A stretch of 64,000 nucleotides of DNA from Enterobacter cancerogenus. GTDB taxonomy: Bacteria > Pseudomonadota > Gammaproteobacteria > Enterobacterales > Enterobacteriaceae. Shown piece after piece: positions 28,112-36,793 of this stretch. The stretch's first letter is position 1. Each line of letters opens with the position of its first letter. Position numbers and translations under genes: made by a program. The notes below the pieces were generated by a model. That model was not told the DNA's origin and did no database searches. It saw only the letters and a list, made by a program, of their open reading frames with translations. Where the stretch lies: contig NZ_CP077290.1 in assembly GCF_019047785.1 (NCBI RefSeq), forward strand, positions 2,294,001-2,358,000, written 5' to 3'.

Positions 28112-28502
28112 TCTGCTGCGTCCCCATTCTTTCCCAGCCGTCCTGCAGGTTAGCGAGGATCACCTCCACTTCTTCGATGCTTGCGACGGAGAGCTTGTGG
28201 CTGGCATCGTAAAGCCGATACACGCAGTAGTCGTAAAGGTTGGCCAGGCTTAACGCCAGCTCGCCGCCCTTTTCAAAATCCAGCGAGCTGGTGAGGGCAT
28301 TGAGAATATCGATGCACTTGTTGATACTTTGCGCCTTTTGCTCATAGCGGCGGGCCGCAATATGACTTTTGGCGCGAACCAGCTCGTCCATCAGGCCGTT
28401 AAAAAGCATCAATACCAGCTGATGAGGGTTCGCGGCGGCAGCCTGAATAGCTAAATCAGACTGCTGATAACTGCCGTAACCCTGCTGTTCGTTCCCATAC
28501 AT
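28104..28502 (-). CDS. lafC: Flagellin export chaperone FliS type (LafC)
   Basis: 132-residue helical chaperone that binds the C-terminus of flagellin before export. It has the FliS pattern HQLVLMLFNGLMDELVRAKS (about 28-47), KAQSINKCIDILNALTSSLD and LYDYCVYRLYDAS. Downstream of lafB in the same operon. Confidence 0.93.
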   Translation of the reverse strand: MYGNEQQGYGSYQQSDLAIQAAAANPHQLVLMLFNGLMDELVRAKSHIAARRYEQKAQSINKCIDILNALTSSLDFEKGGELALSLANLYDYCVYRLYDASHKLSVASIEEVEVILANLQDGWERMGTQQNG

Positions 28503-28515
28503 AACTTTTCTTTCC

Positions 28516-29808
28516 TTACGCTAAGCCAAACATGCTCATGGTGCTGTTCATCGACGTCATCGCTTTCTGCAACTGGGTGAATTGCTTCAGGTAGCGGTTG
28601 TAAGACGATTCATAGCGCGCGTTCATGGCTTCGGTTTTGGTGTCGATATCGCCCTGCTGTCGGTCAAGCACTTCCTGACGGCCCTTCAGCAAGCCGTTGG
28701 TGGAGTTCAGGTAGCGGTCGAGGGATTTATCCATGCCGGACAGCAGCCCCTCTTTGCCGTTAAAGAGATCGTTAATCTTGTGGGGATCGGCCTTCAGCGC
28801 CTCATCAAGCTTTTTGCTATCAAGCTCAAGCTTGCCGTCTTTATCAGCGGTGATGCCGAAATCGGACATACGCGCATCGCCAAACACTTTACGCAGGGTG
28901 TCGTTCAACTCGCGATCGAGCGAAGAAATGGTGGCATCACCGGCAAACGCGCCGCGCTCTTCCTTATCGTTTCCGCTCTGGGTCAGCTTTTTAAGGGTAT
29001 CTTTCAGAGTGTTATAGGAATCGATAAAGCCTTGCAGCTGCTCCGTCGTACCTGCAGTATCGGTGCCAACGGTGATGGTGAGCGGCTTGCCGTCGGTGGT
29101 GGCGGTTAAATCAATCGTGACGCCTTCAATCAGCTTATCGAGCTTGTTCGAGCTGCTGGTGAAAGTCATATCGCCCATCTTAAGTTCAGCATCACGCGCA
29201 GGAGAAATTTCTTTTGGCGTTAAGGTCCCCTGCCCGAAACCTGCGCTGCCGCCAACGGTGATTTCATTGGCCACACCGCTCTCGTCGCTGCTCAGCATGA
29301 GGGTCACTTTGCCATCCGTGCGCATCAGCGACGCGGTGACACCAGGGTTATCTTCATTGCCGTTGATTGCCTTGGTCAGATCGCTCAGGCTAGACATGTC
29401 CGTCAGGTCAACGGTGAGCGTTTCTTCGCCCACGGTAATATCCAGCGTGCCGGAAGCGTTTTTAATGTACTCATCCGACATGCCATCGAAACCAACCTGG
29501 TGCGCTGAGGCAAGCGCGTTAACCTGAATATTGTAGGTCCCTTTCGAAGCAGTCGTGCCTGCGGTCACGGTCGCGACCCCGTCACGACTGGTAGTGGCAG
29601 CATTTTTTAACATGCCGCTACCGGTTCCGTTTAGCCCGCTCATTGCACTACGGAAATCAGTTAACGCAGTACGCAGAGAGTCCAGCGCTTTTTGCTGGCT
29701 ATTGAGCGTAGACGTTTTGGTGCCGAGCTGGTTCTGCAGCGCTGTGATTGACATCATCGCCATCTGCTGCGCCAGCGTTTGGGGGTCGATACTGCTGAAA
29801 TCTGCCAT
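28516..29808 (-). CDS. lafB: Lateral flagellar filament cap protein FliD type (LafB)
   Basis: 430-residue cap protein that polymerises flagellin at the tip. ATG 29808 gives MADFSSIDPQTLAQQMA; seven further codons upstream lack support. N- and C-terminal coiled-coil regions are visible (TLNSQQKALDSLRTALTDFR; YNRYLKQFTQLQKAMTSM near the end). The middle is a FliD-type domain with GTYNIQVNALASAHQV. Preceded by a consensus sigma54 promoter at 29853-29869. Confidence 0.93.
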   Translation of the reverse strand: MADFSSIDPQTLAQQMAMMSITALQNQLGTKTSTLNSQQKALDSLRTALTDFRSAMSGLNGTGSGMLKNAATTSRDGVATVTAGTTASKGTYNIQVNALASAHQVGFDGMSDEYIKNASGTLDITVGEETLTVDLTDMSSLSDLTKAINGNEDNPGVTASLMRTDGKVTLMLSSDESGVANEITVGGSAGFGQGTLTPKEISPARDAELKMGDMTFTSSSNKLDKLIEGVTIDLTATTDGKPLTITVGTDTAGTTEQLQGFIDSYNTLKDTLKKLTQSGNDKEERGAFAGDATISSLDRELNDTLRKVFGDARMSDFGITADKDGKLELDSKKLDEALKADPHKINDLFNGKEGLLSGMDKSLDRYLNSTNGLLKGRQEVLDRQQGDIDTKTEAMNARYESSYNRYLKQFTQLQKAMTSMNSTMSMFGLA

Positions 29809-29852
29809 TATTCTGTTCTCCAGACGCACCTGTTGCTCAATACAACATCGTT

Positions 29853-29869
29853 AAGCAAACACCGTGCCA
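29853..29869 (-). promoter_or_regulatory. Sigma54 promoter of the lafB operon
   Basis: On the minus strand the sequence reads TGGCACG-gtgt-TTGCTT, a full match to the -24/-12 consensus with GG-N10-GC spacing. The start would fall near 29843, about 35 nt before the lafB ATG. LafK, encoded at 54322-55353, is the likely activator. Confidence 0.88.
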
Positions 29870-29960
29870 ATTTTTAATCCATTGATATAAAATAGATTTT
29901 AAATAAAGAGGAAGCATGTCTTCCCTCAACGGGGAAGGCAGGAAAGGGAAAATTGCAAAC

Positions 29961-29988
29961 AAAAACACCGCCCTAAAGCGGTGTTTTT
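29961..29988 (-). terminator. Rho-independent terminator of lafA
   Basis: Eleven-base-pair hairpin AAAAACACCGC/GCGGTGTTTTT with a 6-nt loop, 15 nt after the lafA stop. It isolates the flagellin gene from the lafB operon. Confidence 0.88.
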
Positions 29989-30003
29989 CAAGCGAGACCG
30001 TGA

Positions 30004-30945
30004 TTAGCCCAGCAGGGACATGACCATACCGGACATGCTGTTGGACTGCTTCAGCATGGACATACTGGTTTGTACCAGCATCTGGTTCTGCGTCATGCTC
30101 GACGCTTCAGACGCGAAATCAGCGTTCTGAATGTTACCAATCGCCAGGTCGGTGTTGTCTTTCATATTCGCGAGGTTCGCCGCGGTATGGCCCAGACGGT
30201 TAATGTTGGCACCCAGCTTCGCACGTACGTTACCGACGCTGTTCAGGGTAGATTCCAGGTCTTTCATAAAGGCCTGTGCCGCTTCAGCATCTTTAAGGTC
30301 GATGGTAGTTGTTGCTGATGCGCCGCTCGCGCCGCTTACGGTAGACAGGTATTTAGAGCCGGACGCGCTAATACCGGTGAAGTTACCATCTGCGTCGATC
30401 ATGGAAGTGGCAGCACCGGATGCGCCAGATGCGGAAACTTTGAATTCTTTGGACAGATCGACGGTCATCTTCTCATCTGCGGTTGAACCGATCTGGAAGT
30501 TCATCTCTTTGGTGAATTTACCGCCGGAAGCGAAAAGTTTTTCGCCGCCGTAAGAGGTGTTTTTCATGATGTTGTTCAGTTCTGAATTCAGTTCGTTCAG
30601 TTCCTGGTTGATCGCATCACGGTCTTTTTCCTGGTTCGTGTCGTTCGCTGCCTGGGTTGCCAGGTCTTTCATGCGGTACATAATGTTGCTTACTTCATCA
30701 AACGCGCCTTCAGCGGTCTGCATCAGCGCGGTTGCATCAGAGATGTTGCGCTGTGCAACGGCCATACCGTTGGACTGACCCTGAAGACGGGTAGCGATCT
30801 GCAGGCCTGCTGCGTCATCCGCTGCGGAGTTGATGCGTTTACCGGTACCCAGACGCTCCATTGCAGTAGACAGCATGCTGTTGGATTTATTCAGCGCGTT
30901 AACAGAAGCCATGGAAGAGGCGTTAGTAAAAATAGAAAGTGCCAT
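30004..30945 (-). CDS. lafA: Lateral flagellin (LafA)
   Basis: 313-residue flagellin, the filament subunit. Conserved D0/D1 ends are visible: MALSIFTNASSMASVNALNKS and RLGTGKRINSAADDAAGLQI at the N-terminus; NINRLGHTAANLANMKDNTD and MLVQTSMSMLKQSN with LLG at the C-terminus. The central variable part is short (about 140-215) and rich in Ser, Ala, Gly and Thr (SASGASGAAT at 171-180, SGASGASATTT at 204-214), possible sites for O-linked sugars. Strong ribosome binding site AAGGAG before the ATG; own terminator downstream. Confidence 0.96.
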   Translation of the reverse strand: MALSIFTNASSMASVNALNKSNSMLSTAMERLGTGKRINSAADDAAGLQIATRLQGQSNGMAVAQRNISDATALMQTAEGAFDEVSNIMYRMKDLATQAANDTNQEKDRDAINQELNELNSELNNIMKNTSYGGEKLFASGGKFTKEMNFQIGSTADEKMTVDLSKEFKVSASGASGAATSMIDADGNFTGISASGSKYLSTVSGASGASATTTIDLKDAEAAQAFMKDLESTLNSVGNVRAKLGANINRLGHTAANLANMKDNTDLAIGNIQNADFASEASSMTQNQMLVQTSMSMLKQSNSMSGMVMSLLG

Positions 30946-31132
30946 GTTTGAATTCTCCTTTTGAACCTGTCTGTCAGGTTCTTCTCTCTGGTACTCAGGT
31001 AAAACGACACAGCGTGATGGCGAATTAAATCGAAAATGAAAAAAAATTATTTATCTGTTTATCGCACCCGATACGCGCGCTTCGCCGGGAAGCGAATAAG
31101 AAAGAACTTAAAAAACAATTAAAAAAGAAATA

Positions 31133-31160
31133 AAAGCGGCACAGAGAGTCCGAAACTTAA
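31133..31160 (-). promoter_or_regulatory. Candidate sigma28 promoter of lafA
   Basis: On the minus strand TTAAGTTT (31160-31153), 12 nt, GCCGCTTT (31140-31133). The sigma28 consensus is TAAAGTTT-N11-GCCGATAA, so the -35 has one mismatch and the -10 keeps only its GCCG half. This would leave a leader of about 180 nt. Confidence 0.35.
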
Positions 31161-31559
31161 ATTAATATTACAATTGCTTACGTTTTTTATTTACAAAAAG
31201 GAAAGAATCTCATTCGCAAAATATCTGCACAGATCAATTTAATTACAACGCGGCAAAAACTGTTAACAACAATATCAAAACTTGATATTTTTTAACTTTT
31301 AATGAAAGGTATTAATACGCCATCAAATTATTCGTTTAATAATTTGTTGCACATCACACTTTTATAGCGTAAAAATGTGTCCCGGAAGCGAATCTTCCTA
31401 ATCACGCCTACGAAAAGGCCTAAATCGCCAGGTTAATTTTCCCCCTGCAAACCGGGAATTGTAGCTTTTCACACCAGGCTGTGTCTTTTCTTTGCACCAT
31501 TTCCGCAGGCAAGCGGCAATTCCCAGCGAATTTTAAACGGACTTAATGATTAATTTACA

Positions 31560-31590
31560 TTAAGCATTGTGCTTAACTTGTGCACAATGC
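31560..31590. promoter_or_regulatory. Overlapping palindromes upstream of lafZ
   Basis: TTAAGCA-TTG-TGCTTAA (31560-31576) and GCATTGTGC-N9-GCACAATGC (31564-31572 with 31582-31590) share bases, so only one can form at a time as a hairpin. They lie 47-77 bp before the lafZ ATG and may be an operator or an RNA switch. Confidence 0.45.
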
Positions 31591-31636
31591 CTGGCAAATT
31601 AAATTCTTCAGGAGTGGATATCCACCATCACTTGCC

Positions 31637-32560
31637 ATGAATAAAACCTATTATTCAATCAACAACTGGTTAGTCGATTTACCCTCAGGCGCGATTATTA
31701 GCCTTGTTACAGGTGAAAGAAAACGTCTGGGCGAGTATCAATTAAAGCTACTTGATGTCCTTGTAAACAATGCCGGAAAAATACTGACCCGAGAAGAACT
31801 TACCACCCTCGTCTGGGAGCGGCGGGTTATCGGGAATAATAGCCTTCCAAACGCCATTCACGCATTACGCACCGCGCTGGAAGATGATGGCAAAGCTCAA
31901 AAAATTATTAAAACCATTCCCAAAAAAGGGTATTTGCTGGAGCAGGCCTGGTGCCGCGCCGTTGAGCATGACAGTGAAGACATCGAGCCGCCCGCCGCGC
32001 AGGTTGAGGAGGTTGTGACCGAGGAGCCAGACATACTGCCGCCCGCGCCGGATCTCCTCGTTCAGCCGGAGCCGGAAGCCGTTCAGCTCCAGGCGATGAC
32101 CTTTCAGGACGCACCGCGGCCACGGCGTCATCACCTGTTCATCGCTTTACTGGTTTTCATCGTGGTGGCTATCAGCGGGGCGGCGGGCTGGCAATACGCC
32201 ACATCGCAGGGTTCACGCCTGATCGCAACCGAACAGGAGACGGGCGTTTACAGCAATATCCGCATCTACGAGATCTCCGAAGCCAACCGCCTGGCGATGA
32301 ATAAAGAGGATTTTTACAGCAAGATTAAAGATTCGCTTTACGCCATTAATCAGCAACTCAAGCCGCAGTCAGTGCAGATGACCGTCTATTACCAGAGCAT
32401 CAACCAGACGCTGAACTACACCTTCGCGTTAAAAAGCCGCTGCGACAGCAAACAGCTGGTGATGGCGATCTACCACTGGCGCATCGACCCGACGCAACTG
32501 AACAATCTCATACTTCGCGAAACGAGGAGGAAAATCAGTGAGATGGAAACCTGTTCTTAA
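31637..32560 (+). CDS. lafZ: Membrane-bound winged-helix regulator (LafZ, CadC/ToxR type)
   Basis: 307-residue one-component regulator. Residues 1-104 form an OmpR-type winged helix (NAGKILTREELTTLVWERRV, then KIIKTIPKKGYLL). A Pro/Glu-rich linker (115-160), one membrane helix (about 167-187) and a periplasmic sensor domain (190-307) follow. It should sense the periplasm or envelope and regulate lateral flagellar genes, as proposed for the LafZ regulators next to lafA. ATG 31637 is chosen since the winged-helix domain starts there; the ribosome binding site is unclear. Confidence 0.8.
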   Translation: MNKTYYSINNWLVDLPSGAIISLVTGERKRLGEYQLKLLDVLVNNAGKILTREELTTLVWERRVIGNNSLPNAIHALRTALEDDGKAQKIIKTIPKKGYLLEQAWCRAVEHDSEDIEPPAAQVEEVVTEEPDILPPAPDLLVQPEPEAVQLQAMTFQDAPRPRRHHLFIALLVFIVVAISGAAGWQYATSQGSRLIATEQETGVYSNIRIYEISEANRLAMNKEDFYSKIKDSLYAINQQLKPQSVQMTVYYQSINQTLNYTFALKSRCDSKQLVMAIYHWRIDPTQLNNLILRETRRKISEMETCS

Positions 32561-33002
32561 CTGGAAGTGGCTGCTGAGCTACGTTCTGATTGCCGCCGCG
32601 GTCTTTACCGGCGTGCGGGTATGGCACACCCCCGTTTCGCCGCAGGCCAATATCGAAGGTTTTTTGCAGCTGGGCTTTTACGACCTCATGTCGAAACGTA
32701 AAGAGATTTACGACTCGCATATGCAAACCGTCAACCATGCCATTTTGACGACCATCACCAGCCCGAATGACAACCGGTTCGTGCTGAAGGGCAAATTCAC
32801 TGAAATCAACGAGCAAAACGGTAAGCGGTTCTATTCCTATACGCCGATCTACTACAGCACCGCCCAGAAGGGGCTGATGATTGATGGCCTGGTGGATATG
32901 CTGATGCACGTTGATTTTTGGATGCAGCCGGTCAATGGCAGTGCCGAACAGCTGGTGGCAGGGCAAAGCGGGGCGATATTTTTGTATCCCCTGCGCAAGT
33001 AA
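32538..33002 (+). CDS. Membrane-anchored hypothetical protein coupled to lafZ
   Basis: 154 residues from GTG 32538, preceded by GGAGG (32525-32530). It overlaps the lafZ 3' end by 23 nt, so the two are translationally coupled. One N-terminal membrane helix (about residues 10-27) and a periplasmic domain of about 120 residues. Pairs of a ToxR-type regulator with a small periplasmic partner (ToxR/ToxS logic) suggest it stabilises or modulates LafZ. No family was recognised. Confidence 0.7.
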   Translation: MRWKPVLNWKWLLSYVLIAAAVFTGVRVWHTPVSPQANIEGFLQLGFYDLMSKRKEIYDSHMQTVNHAILTTITSPNDNRFVLKGKFTEINEQNGKRFYSYTPIYYSTAQKGLMIDGLVDMLMHVDFWMQPVNGSAEQLVAGQSGAIFLYPLRK

Positions 33003-33030
33003 ACGCAGAGGCGGTTTCTGCAAGACGTCG

Positions 33031-33054
33031 GGGCGGCAGCCATCAGCCGCCCCG
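33031..33054. other. Hairpin between the convergent lafZ partner gene and lafW
   Basis: GGGGCGGC/GCCGCCCC stem with an 8-nt loop, in the 66 bp between two convergent genes. There is no T tract on the plus side, so terminator function is uncertain. Confidence 0.35.
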
Positions 33055-33068
33055 GCCGGAAAAAAAGC

Positions 33069-34079
33069 TTAACCCAATAAATTCTTCACCGTGGTCAGCG
33101 AAACGTTCCCCTGCGCCGACAGCGCCTGAGAAAGCAATCCGAACTGCTTACCGCTTTTCGCCAGGGCATCGCCCAGCGCCCGCGCCGTGTCGAGCGCTTC
33201 GCGCGGCGTATAGGCCGTCGACATATCCTGAATACGCGATGAGACGCGCTCCTGATGCTGATGCAGCTTGCTCCGCTCGCGGGTAATTTTTTCCAGCGTC
33301 TGCTGAAGCTTGCCGCTGGCCCCCCGCTCCCACTGGCGCGTAAGCTGCCCGACTTCATCCTCCTGGCTGACTTCCGCCTGCGGCGCAAGTAGCGTAAAGG
33401 CCTCCGCCGGGAACTGCTGCCCTTCACCGCGCACGCTCAAATGCTGGCTTACCCGCGGCCAGCGCGCCTCATCCACCTGAAACACCGCCTGCCCGTCGCT
33501 TTTTAACGCGGCGTGAATGCCCAGCCGACCCAGCCCGACGTTAAGCTGTACCAGCGCCTGACGCGGCGTGGCGTTTGCCGGTATCGACACGCCCGTCAGC
33601 TCACGCTTGCTGCCGCCGAGTGCAAACACCAGCGTCTCGCCCGGGGTTTGTTCGAGTATTTTTTCCAGCCCAGGCAGGGTAAACGTCACCTGGCTTTTTT
33701 GCTGCAGGGTGACGTTAAAGTTGCGATCAACCGTTCCGCCCGACAGCGTGCTGCGCTGCTGCAACAGCGCGTTAACGGAGGCCGACGGCTCGCTGGCGTT
33801 GCCGCGCGTCGCCTGATGGCGCAGCATCAGCAGCTGCGTCTCGGTTTCTGAGAGATAATTTTCCGCCTTTTGCACCGCCGTGAGCTGCTGGTTCAACTGA
33901 ACGTTGTAGCGCAGCGGGCGTCGTGAAAGCAGCGCAGATTCGGGAAACGACGGCGCGTTGTGACGTACGTTTTCCGCCTGCCCGGTACGCGCAATAGAGG
34001 GTGCCGCGCCCGGCGTCGTTCTGACGGCGCCGGGCGTGGTGGTTAACGAGGTTGTTTTTAAGCCGACTTGCATAACCAT
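33069..34079 (-). CDS. lafW: Lateral flagellar hook-associated protein LafW
   Basis: 336-residue protein whose C-terminus resembles filament and hook-associated proteins (SGKQFGLLSQALSAQGNVSLTTVKNLLG). It has a coiled N-terminal helix (LTAVQKAENYLSETETQLLML). It starts in the TAATG overlap with the lfgL stop, so it belongs to the lfg operon. This matches the Flag-2-specific LafW, proposed to be a hook-filament junction or alternative cap protein; the exact role is not known. Confidence 0.75.
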   Translation of the reverse strand: MVMQVGLKTTSLTTTPGAVRTTPGAAPSIARTGQAENVRHNAPSFPESALLSRRPLRYNVQLNQQLTAVQKAENYLSETETQLLMLRHQATRGNASEPSASVNALLQQRSTLSGGTVDRNFNVTLQQKSQVTFTLPGLEKILEQTPGETLVFALGGSKRELTGVSIPANATPRQALVQLNVGLGRLGIHAALKSDGQAVFQVDEARWPRVSQHLSVRGEGQQFPAEAFTLLAPQAEVSQEDEVGQLTRQWERGASGKLQQTLEKITRERSKLHQHQERVSSRIQDMSTAYTPREALDTARALGDALAKSGKQFGLLSQALSAQGNVSLTTVKNLLG

Positions 34080-34996
34080 TACAACATACTGAAGAGCGAG
34101 AGCTGGCTAATCATGCTGTACGCTTTGTTGGTGATCTGCACCGAGTTGGTATAGAGCTGCAGGTTAATCGAGGTCGTCGCCGGGTCGGCGTCGGAGAGAT
34201 CGCGTACCACCTGGTCGTTCGCCATGCTGACATCCGTATGCGCATCGGCCAGCATCGTCAGGCGGTTTTGACGGCCACCCAGGTCGGTAAACAGCGCCGC
34301 CACCTTGTCACGGGTCTGACCGGAAAGCGAAATCATCTCGTTGATATCGTCCTGATAGTCCGTGACCGGCACATTCGGGTCCTGCATCTTATCGCTCAGC
34401 GCCTTGAGCTTGTTCAGCATCTCCAGATCGTCGCCGCTGCCGGAGAACGCCGCCGTGACGTTGGTGTTTTCCGTCACGTTTACGCCATTCGCCACCGTGG
34501 TTTCACGCGTGCCGTTATTGCCCTGATAAACGTATTTGCCCTGGGTTTCATCCCACACCACCGGTTTGGTATCGGTTTTGGTGCCGGAGAAGAGGTATCC
34601 GCCGCTTTCGTTTTGGGCGTTGATCGACGCCACCAGCGAATCGAGCATGGACGACAGTTCCGCGCCAAACCCTTTCATATCTTCACTGCTGTGCGTGCCG
34701 TTGGCGGCAGCCAGCAGCTTATCGTTCATCGACAGCAGCTGGTTGCTCATGGCGGTCACGTGCGCCTCCTGGCCTGAGAGTGAACCGCTCAGGCCGGTGA
34801 TGTTGCTCTGGTACTGCTTAATGGCCGACTGTTCGCGGTTAAGCTGCACCAGGCGCGTGGCGGCAACCGGATCGTCTGACGGGACGTTGATCCGCTTCTG
34901 CGTGGCCATCTGTTCCATCAGCTTGCTCATGCGGGTGCCGTTAACACCAAGCTGCGCCATCATGGCGTCGGAGTTATAAAGACTACTGATTCGCAT
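34079..34996 (-). CDS. lfgL: Hook-filament junction protein FlgL type (LfgL)
   Basis: 305-residue HAP3 protein joining hook and filament. Flagellin-like N-terminus (MRISSLYNSDAMMAQLG, then RINVPSDDPVAATRLVQLNR) and C-terminus (ATTSINLQLYTNSVQITNKAYSMISQLSLFSML). Last of the HAP genes downstream of lfgK. Confidence 0.92.
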   Translation of the reverse strand: MRISSLYNSDAMMAQLGVNGTRMSKLMEQMATQKRINVPSDDPVAATRLVQLNREQSAIKQYQSNITGLSGSLSGQEAHVTAMSNQLLSMNDKLLAAANGTHSSEDMKGFGAELSSMLDSLVASINAQNESGGYLFSGTKTDTKPVVWDETQGKYVYQGNNGTRETTVANGVNVTENTNVTAAFSGSGDDLEMLNKLKALSDKMQDPNVPVTDYQDDINEMISLSGQTRDKVAALFTDLGGRQNRLTMLADAHTDVSMANDQVVRDLSDADPATTSINLQLYTNSVQITNKAYSMISQLSLFSML

Positions 34997-35017
34997 AGTT
35001 GGGTTCCTTAACGCCGG

Positions 35018-36388
35018 TTAAAACAGGCCTAACAGATCGTTGAAAATCTGGTTGCCGGTGGCGATCACCTTGACGTTGGACTGATACGCCTGCATGTAAA
35101 CCTGCAGGTTAATCGCCTCTTCGTCATTGTTTACCGCACTGAGGTTATTGCGCTGCAACTGCGCCTGGTCCAGTACGCCCTGTGCCGCTTCAAGCTCGCT
35201 TTTGGATTTTTTACTGGCGATACCGATATTGGAGATGATCGCCGCGGCCCCTTCGTTGAGGCTCATATTGCCCATGCCGCCGATGTCGACCTTCTGGTTT
35301 TTAATCTTGATCAGCTCCTGCAGGTTGCCATCGTTACCCTGCTCGTCCGGATTGTCGGAGAGGGCCAGCTCGTCCTGCTTGAGATCGTTAACCTGCAAAA
35401 TCCCGGCCGGGTTTTTCAGGTCAAAAGTGAACAACGGTTTACCAGGATTACCGTTCTTATCGAAGCCTTTCGCCAGCTGGTCGTTGAAGAGCGTTGCCAC
35501 GGCCTCTGCCATGCCCTGCACCGACGACTGCATCTGTGCCAGTTCGCCGGTTTCATAGTCGTACAGCGCGCCGAGCTGCCCGCCCGTCGACGGATTTAAT
35601 GAGAAGCTGGTATTGGAGAAGTTCAGGCTTAACACCGGATTACCGTTGCCGTCGAGGCTACTGCTCAGCTCGCCCGCCACTTTGCCGCTGACCAGCGGCT
35701 GACCGTTTTTCATCGCCACGGCGTAGCTGCCGTTGCTGTCCTCAGTGACTTTCACATCGGCATAGGTGCTTAGCTGTTTGACCAGCTCATCGCGCTGGTC
35801 GCGCAGCACGTTGCTGTTGCCGCCGGTGGAGTCCATCTCCATGATTTTTTTATTGTAATCCGCGATCCCCGCCGTCAGGCTGTTGATCTGCCCTACCATG
35901 GTGTTGCGCTGGTTAGTGACCGACGTCTTCTGGCTGTTAATGAAGTCGTTCATGTTGTTAAAGCGGGTCGCCAGCGAGCCGGCCTGGTTCAGCAGCTGCT
36001 GACGGCTTGCTTCGCTTTCCGGTTCTTTGGTCAACGCGCTTAATGCGGAAAAGAAGTCGTCCAGACCGGTGCCCAGGCTGGTGGAATCGGTGCCGATCAC
36101 TTTCTCAAGCGAACTAAGATACTGGTTGTTGATGCCGTAGTAGCTGGCCTTGCTGTTGCTCTGCCACACCTGATTGGTCAGGTACTGATCGGAGACGCGG
36201 CGAATACTCTCGACCTGCACCCCGGCCCCGGCGGACATGCCGCCCTGGCCCATGGTCACCACCGAGCTCTGGATAATACCCTGACGGCTGTAGCCCGGCG
36301 TCAGCGCGTTAGAGATGTTCATGGAGGTCACGCTCATCCCAAACTGCGCCGCCTGCAAACCGCTCCAGGCAATATTGATCATGTTCAT
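35018..36388 (-). CDS. lfgK: Flagellar hook-associated protein 1, FlgK type (LfgK)
   Basis: 456-residue HAP1, the first junction protein on the hook. The axial-protein N-terminus is NISNALTPGYSRQG (about 24-37) and the C-terminal helix EEAINLQVYMQAYQSNVKVI is near the end. The protein is shorter than E. coli FlgK (about 547 residues), with a reduced middle domain. Confidence 0.94.
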   Translation of the reverse strand: MNMINIAWSGLQAAQFGMSVTSMNISNALTPGYSRQGIIQSSVVTMGQGGMSAGAGVQVESIRRVSDQYLTNQVWQSNSKASYYGINNQYLSSLEKVIGTDSTSLGTGLDDFFSALSALTKEPESEASRQQLLNQAGSLATRFNNMNDFINSQKTSVTNQRNTMVGQINSLTAGIADYNKKIMEMDSTGGNSNVLRDQRDELVKQLSTYADVKVTEDSNGSYAVAMKNGQPLVSGKVAGELSSSLDGNGNPVLSLNFSNTSFSLNPSTGGQLGALYDYETGELAQMQSSVQGMAEAVATLFNDQLAKGFDKNGNPGKPLFTFDLKNPAGILQVNDLKQDELALSDNPDEQGNDGNLQELIKIKNQKVDIGGMGNMSLNEGAAAIISNIGIASKKSKSELEAAQGVLDQAQLQRNNLSAVNNDEEAINLQVYMQAYQSNVKVIATGNQIFNDLLGLF

Positions 36389-36391
36389 GGT

Positions 36392-36784
36392 TTACTCCTG
36401 CCCGCGACGCATTACCGGCACAACGGGGGTTTTTAATTCCTGTGGATGTTCCTCTAAAGCGACCGCGCGGGACCCATTCTTAAGCGACGCGCTCTCCTGC
36501 GGCCCCAACTGCGCAATAATCATCTGCGCCATGCCGGTGCTGCGCTGCGATGCCAGCTGAGAAGTGAGCTTGTCGTCGTAGAACTCCTGCATCATGCGCT
36601 GCTGTTTGCTGTCGAACGGGTTATCGTCCACCAGCGCCTGAGACGCTTTTCGCATCTGTTTCATCATTGAGCGTAAAAACATGGCTTCGAACTGCTCCGC
36701 CGCCTGCTCAAGGTTCTGCGGTTTCACCTGCCCGGTGATATCACCGGGCAGTACGCTGGTCTGAGAGTGAATCGCCTGTAGCAT
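36392..36784 (-). CDS. lfgJ: Rod-assembly protein FlgJ type without muramidase domain (LfgJ)
   Basis: 130 residues covering only the rod-binding half of FlgJ (LEQAAEQFEAMFLRSMMKQM at about 25-44, then NPFDSKQQRMMQEFYDDKLT). The C-terminal glucosaminidase domain of E. coli FlgJ (313 residues) is absent, with a normal stop and a ribosome-ready lfgK start 3 bp later, so this is the natural short form and not a frameshift. Local cell-wall cutting must come from another protein. Confidence 0.88.
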   Translation of the reverse strand: MLQAIHSQTSVLPGDITGQVKPQNLEQAAEQFEAMFLRSMMKQMRKASQALVDDNPFDSKQQRMMQEFYDDKLTSQLASQRSTGMAQMIIAQLGPQESASLKNGSRAVALEEHPQELKTPVVPVMRRGQE

Positions 36785-36793
36785 GCTGTCTCC

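Larger units (their letters stand above)
30946..31636. other. Divergent regulatory region between lafA and lafZ
   Basis: About 690 bp of AT-rich DNA without an open frame that looks real. It contains a candidate sigma28 promoter for lafA and two overlapping palindromes in front of lafZ (entered separately). Confidence 0.5.

Noticed and set aside
36392..36784. lfgJ as a truncated pseudogene
   Set aside because: The frame ends cleanly 3 bp before lfgK with no muramidase remnant in any frame; the short form is a normal FlgJ type.
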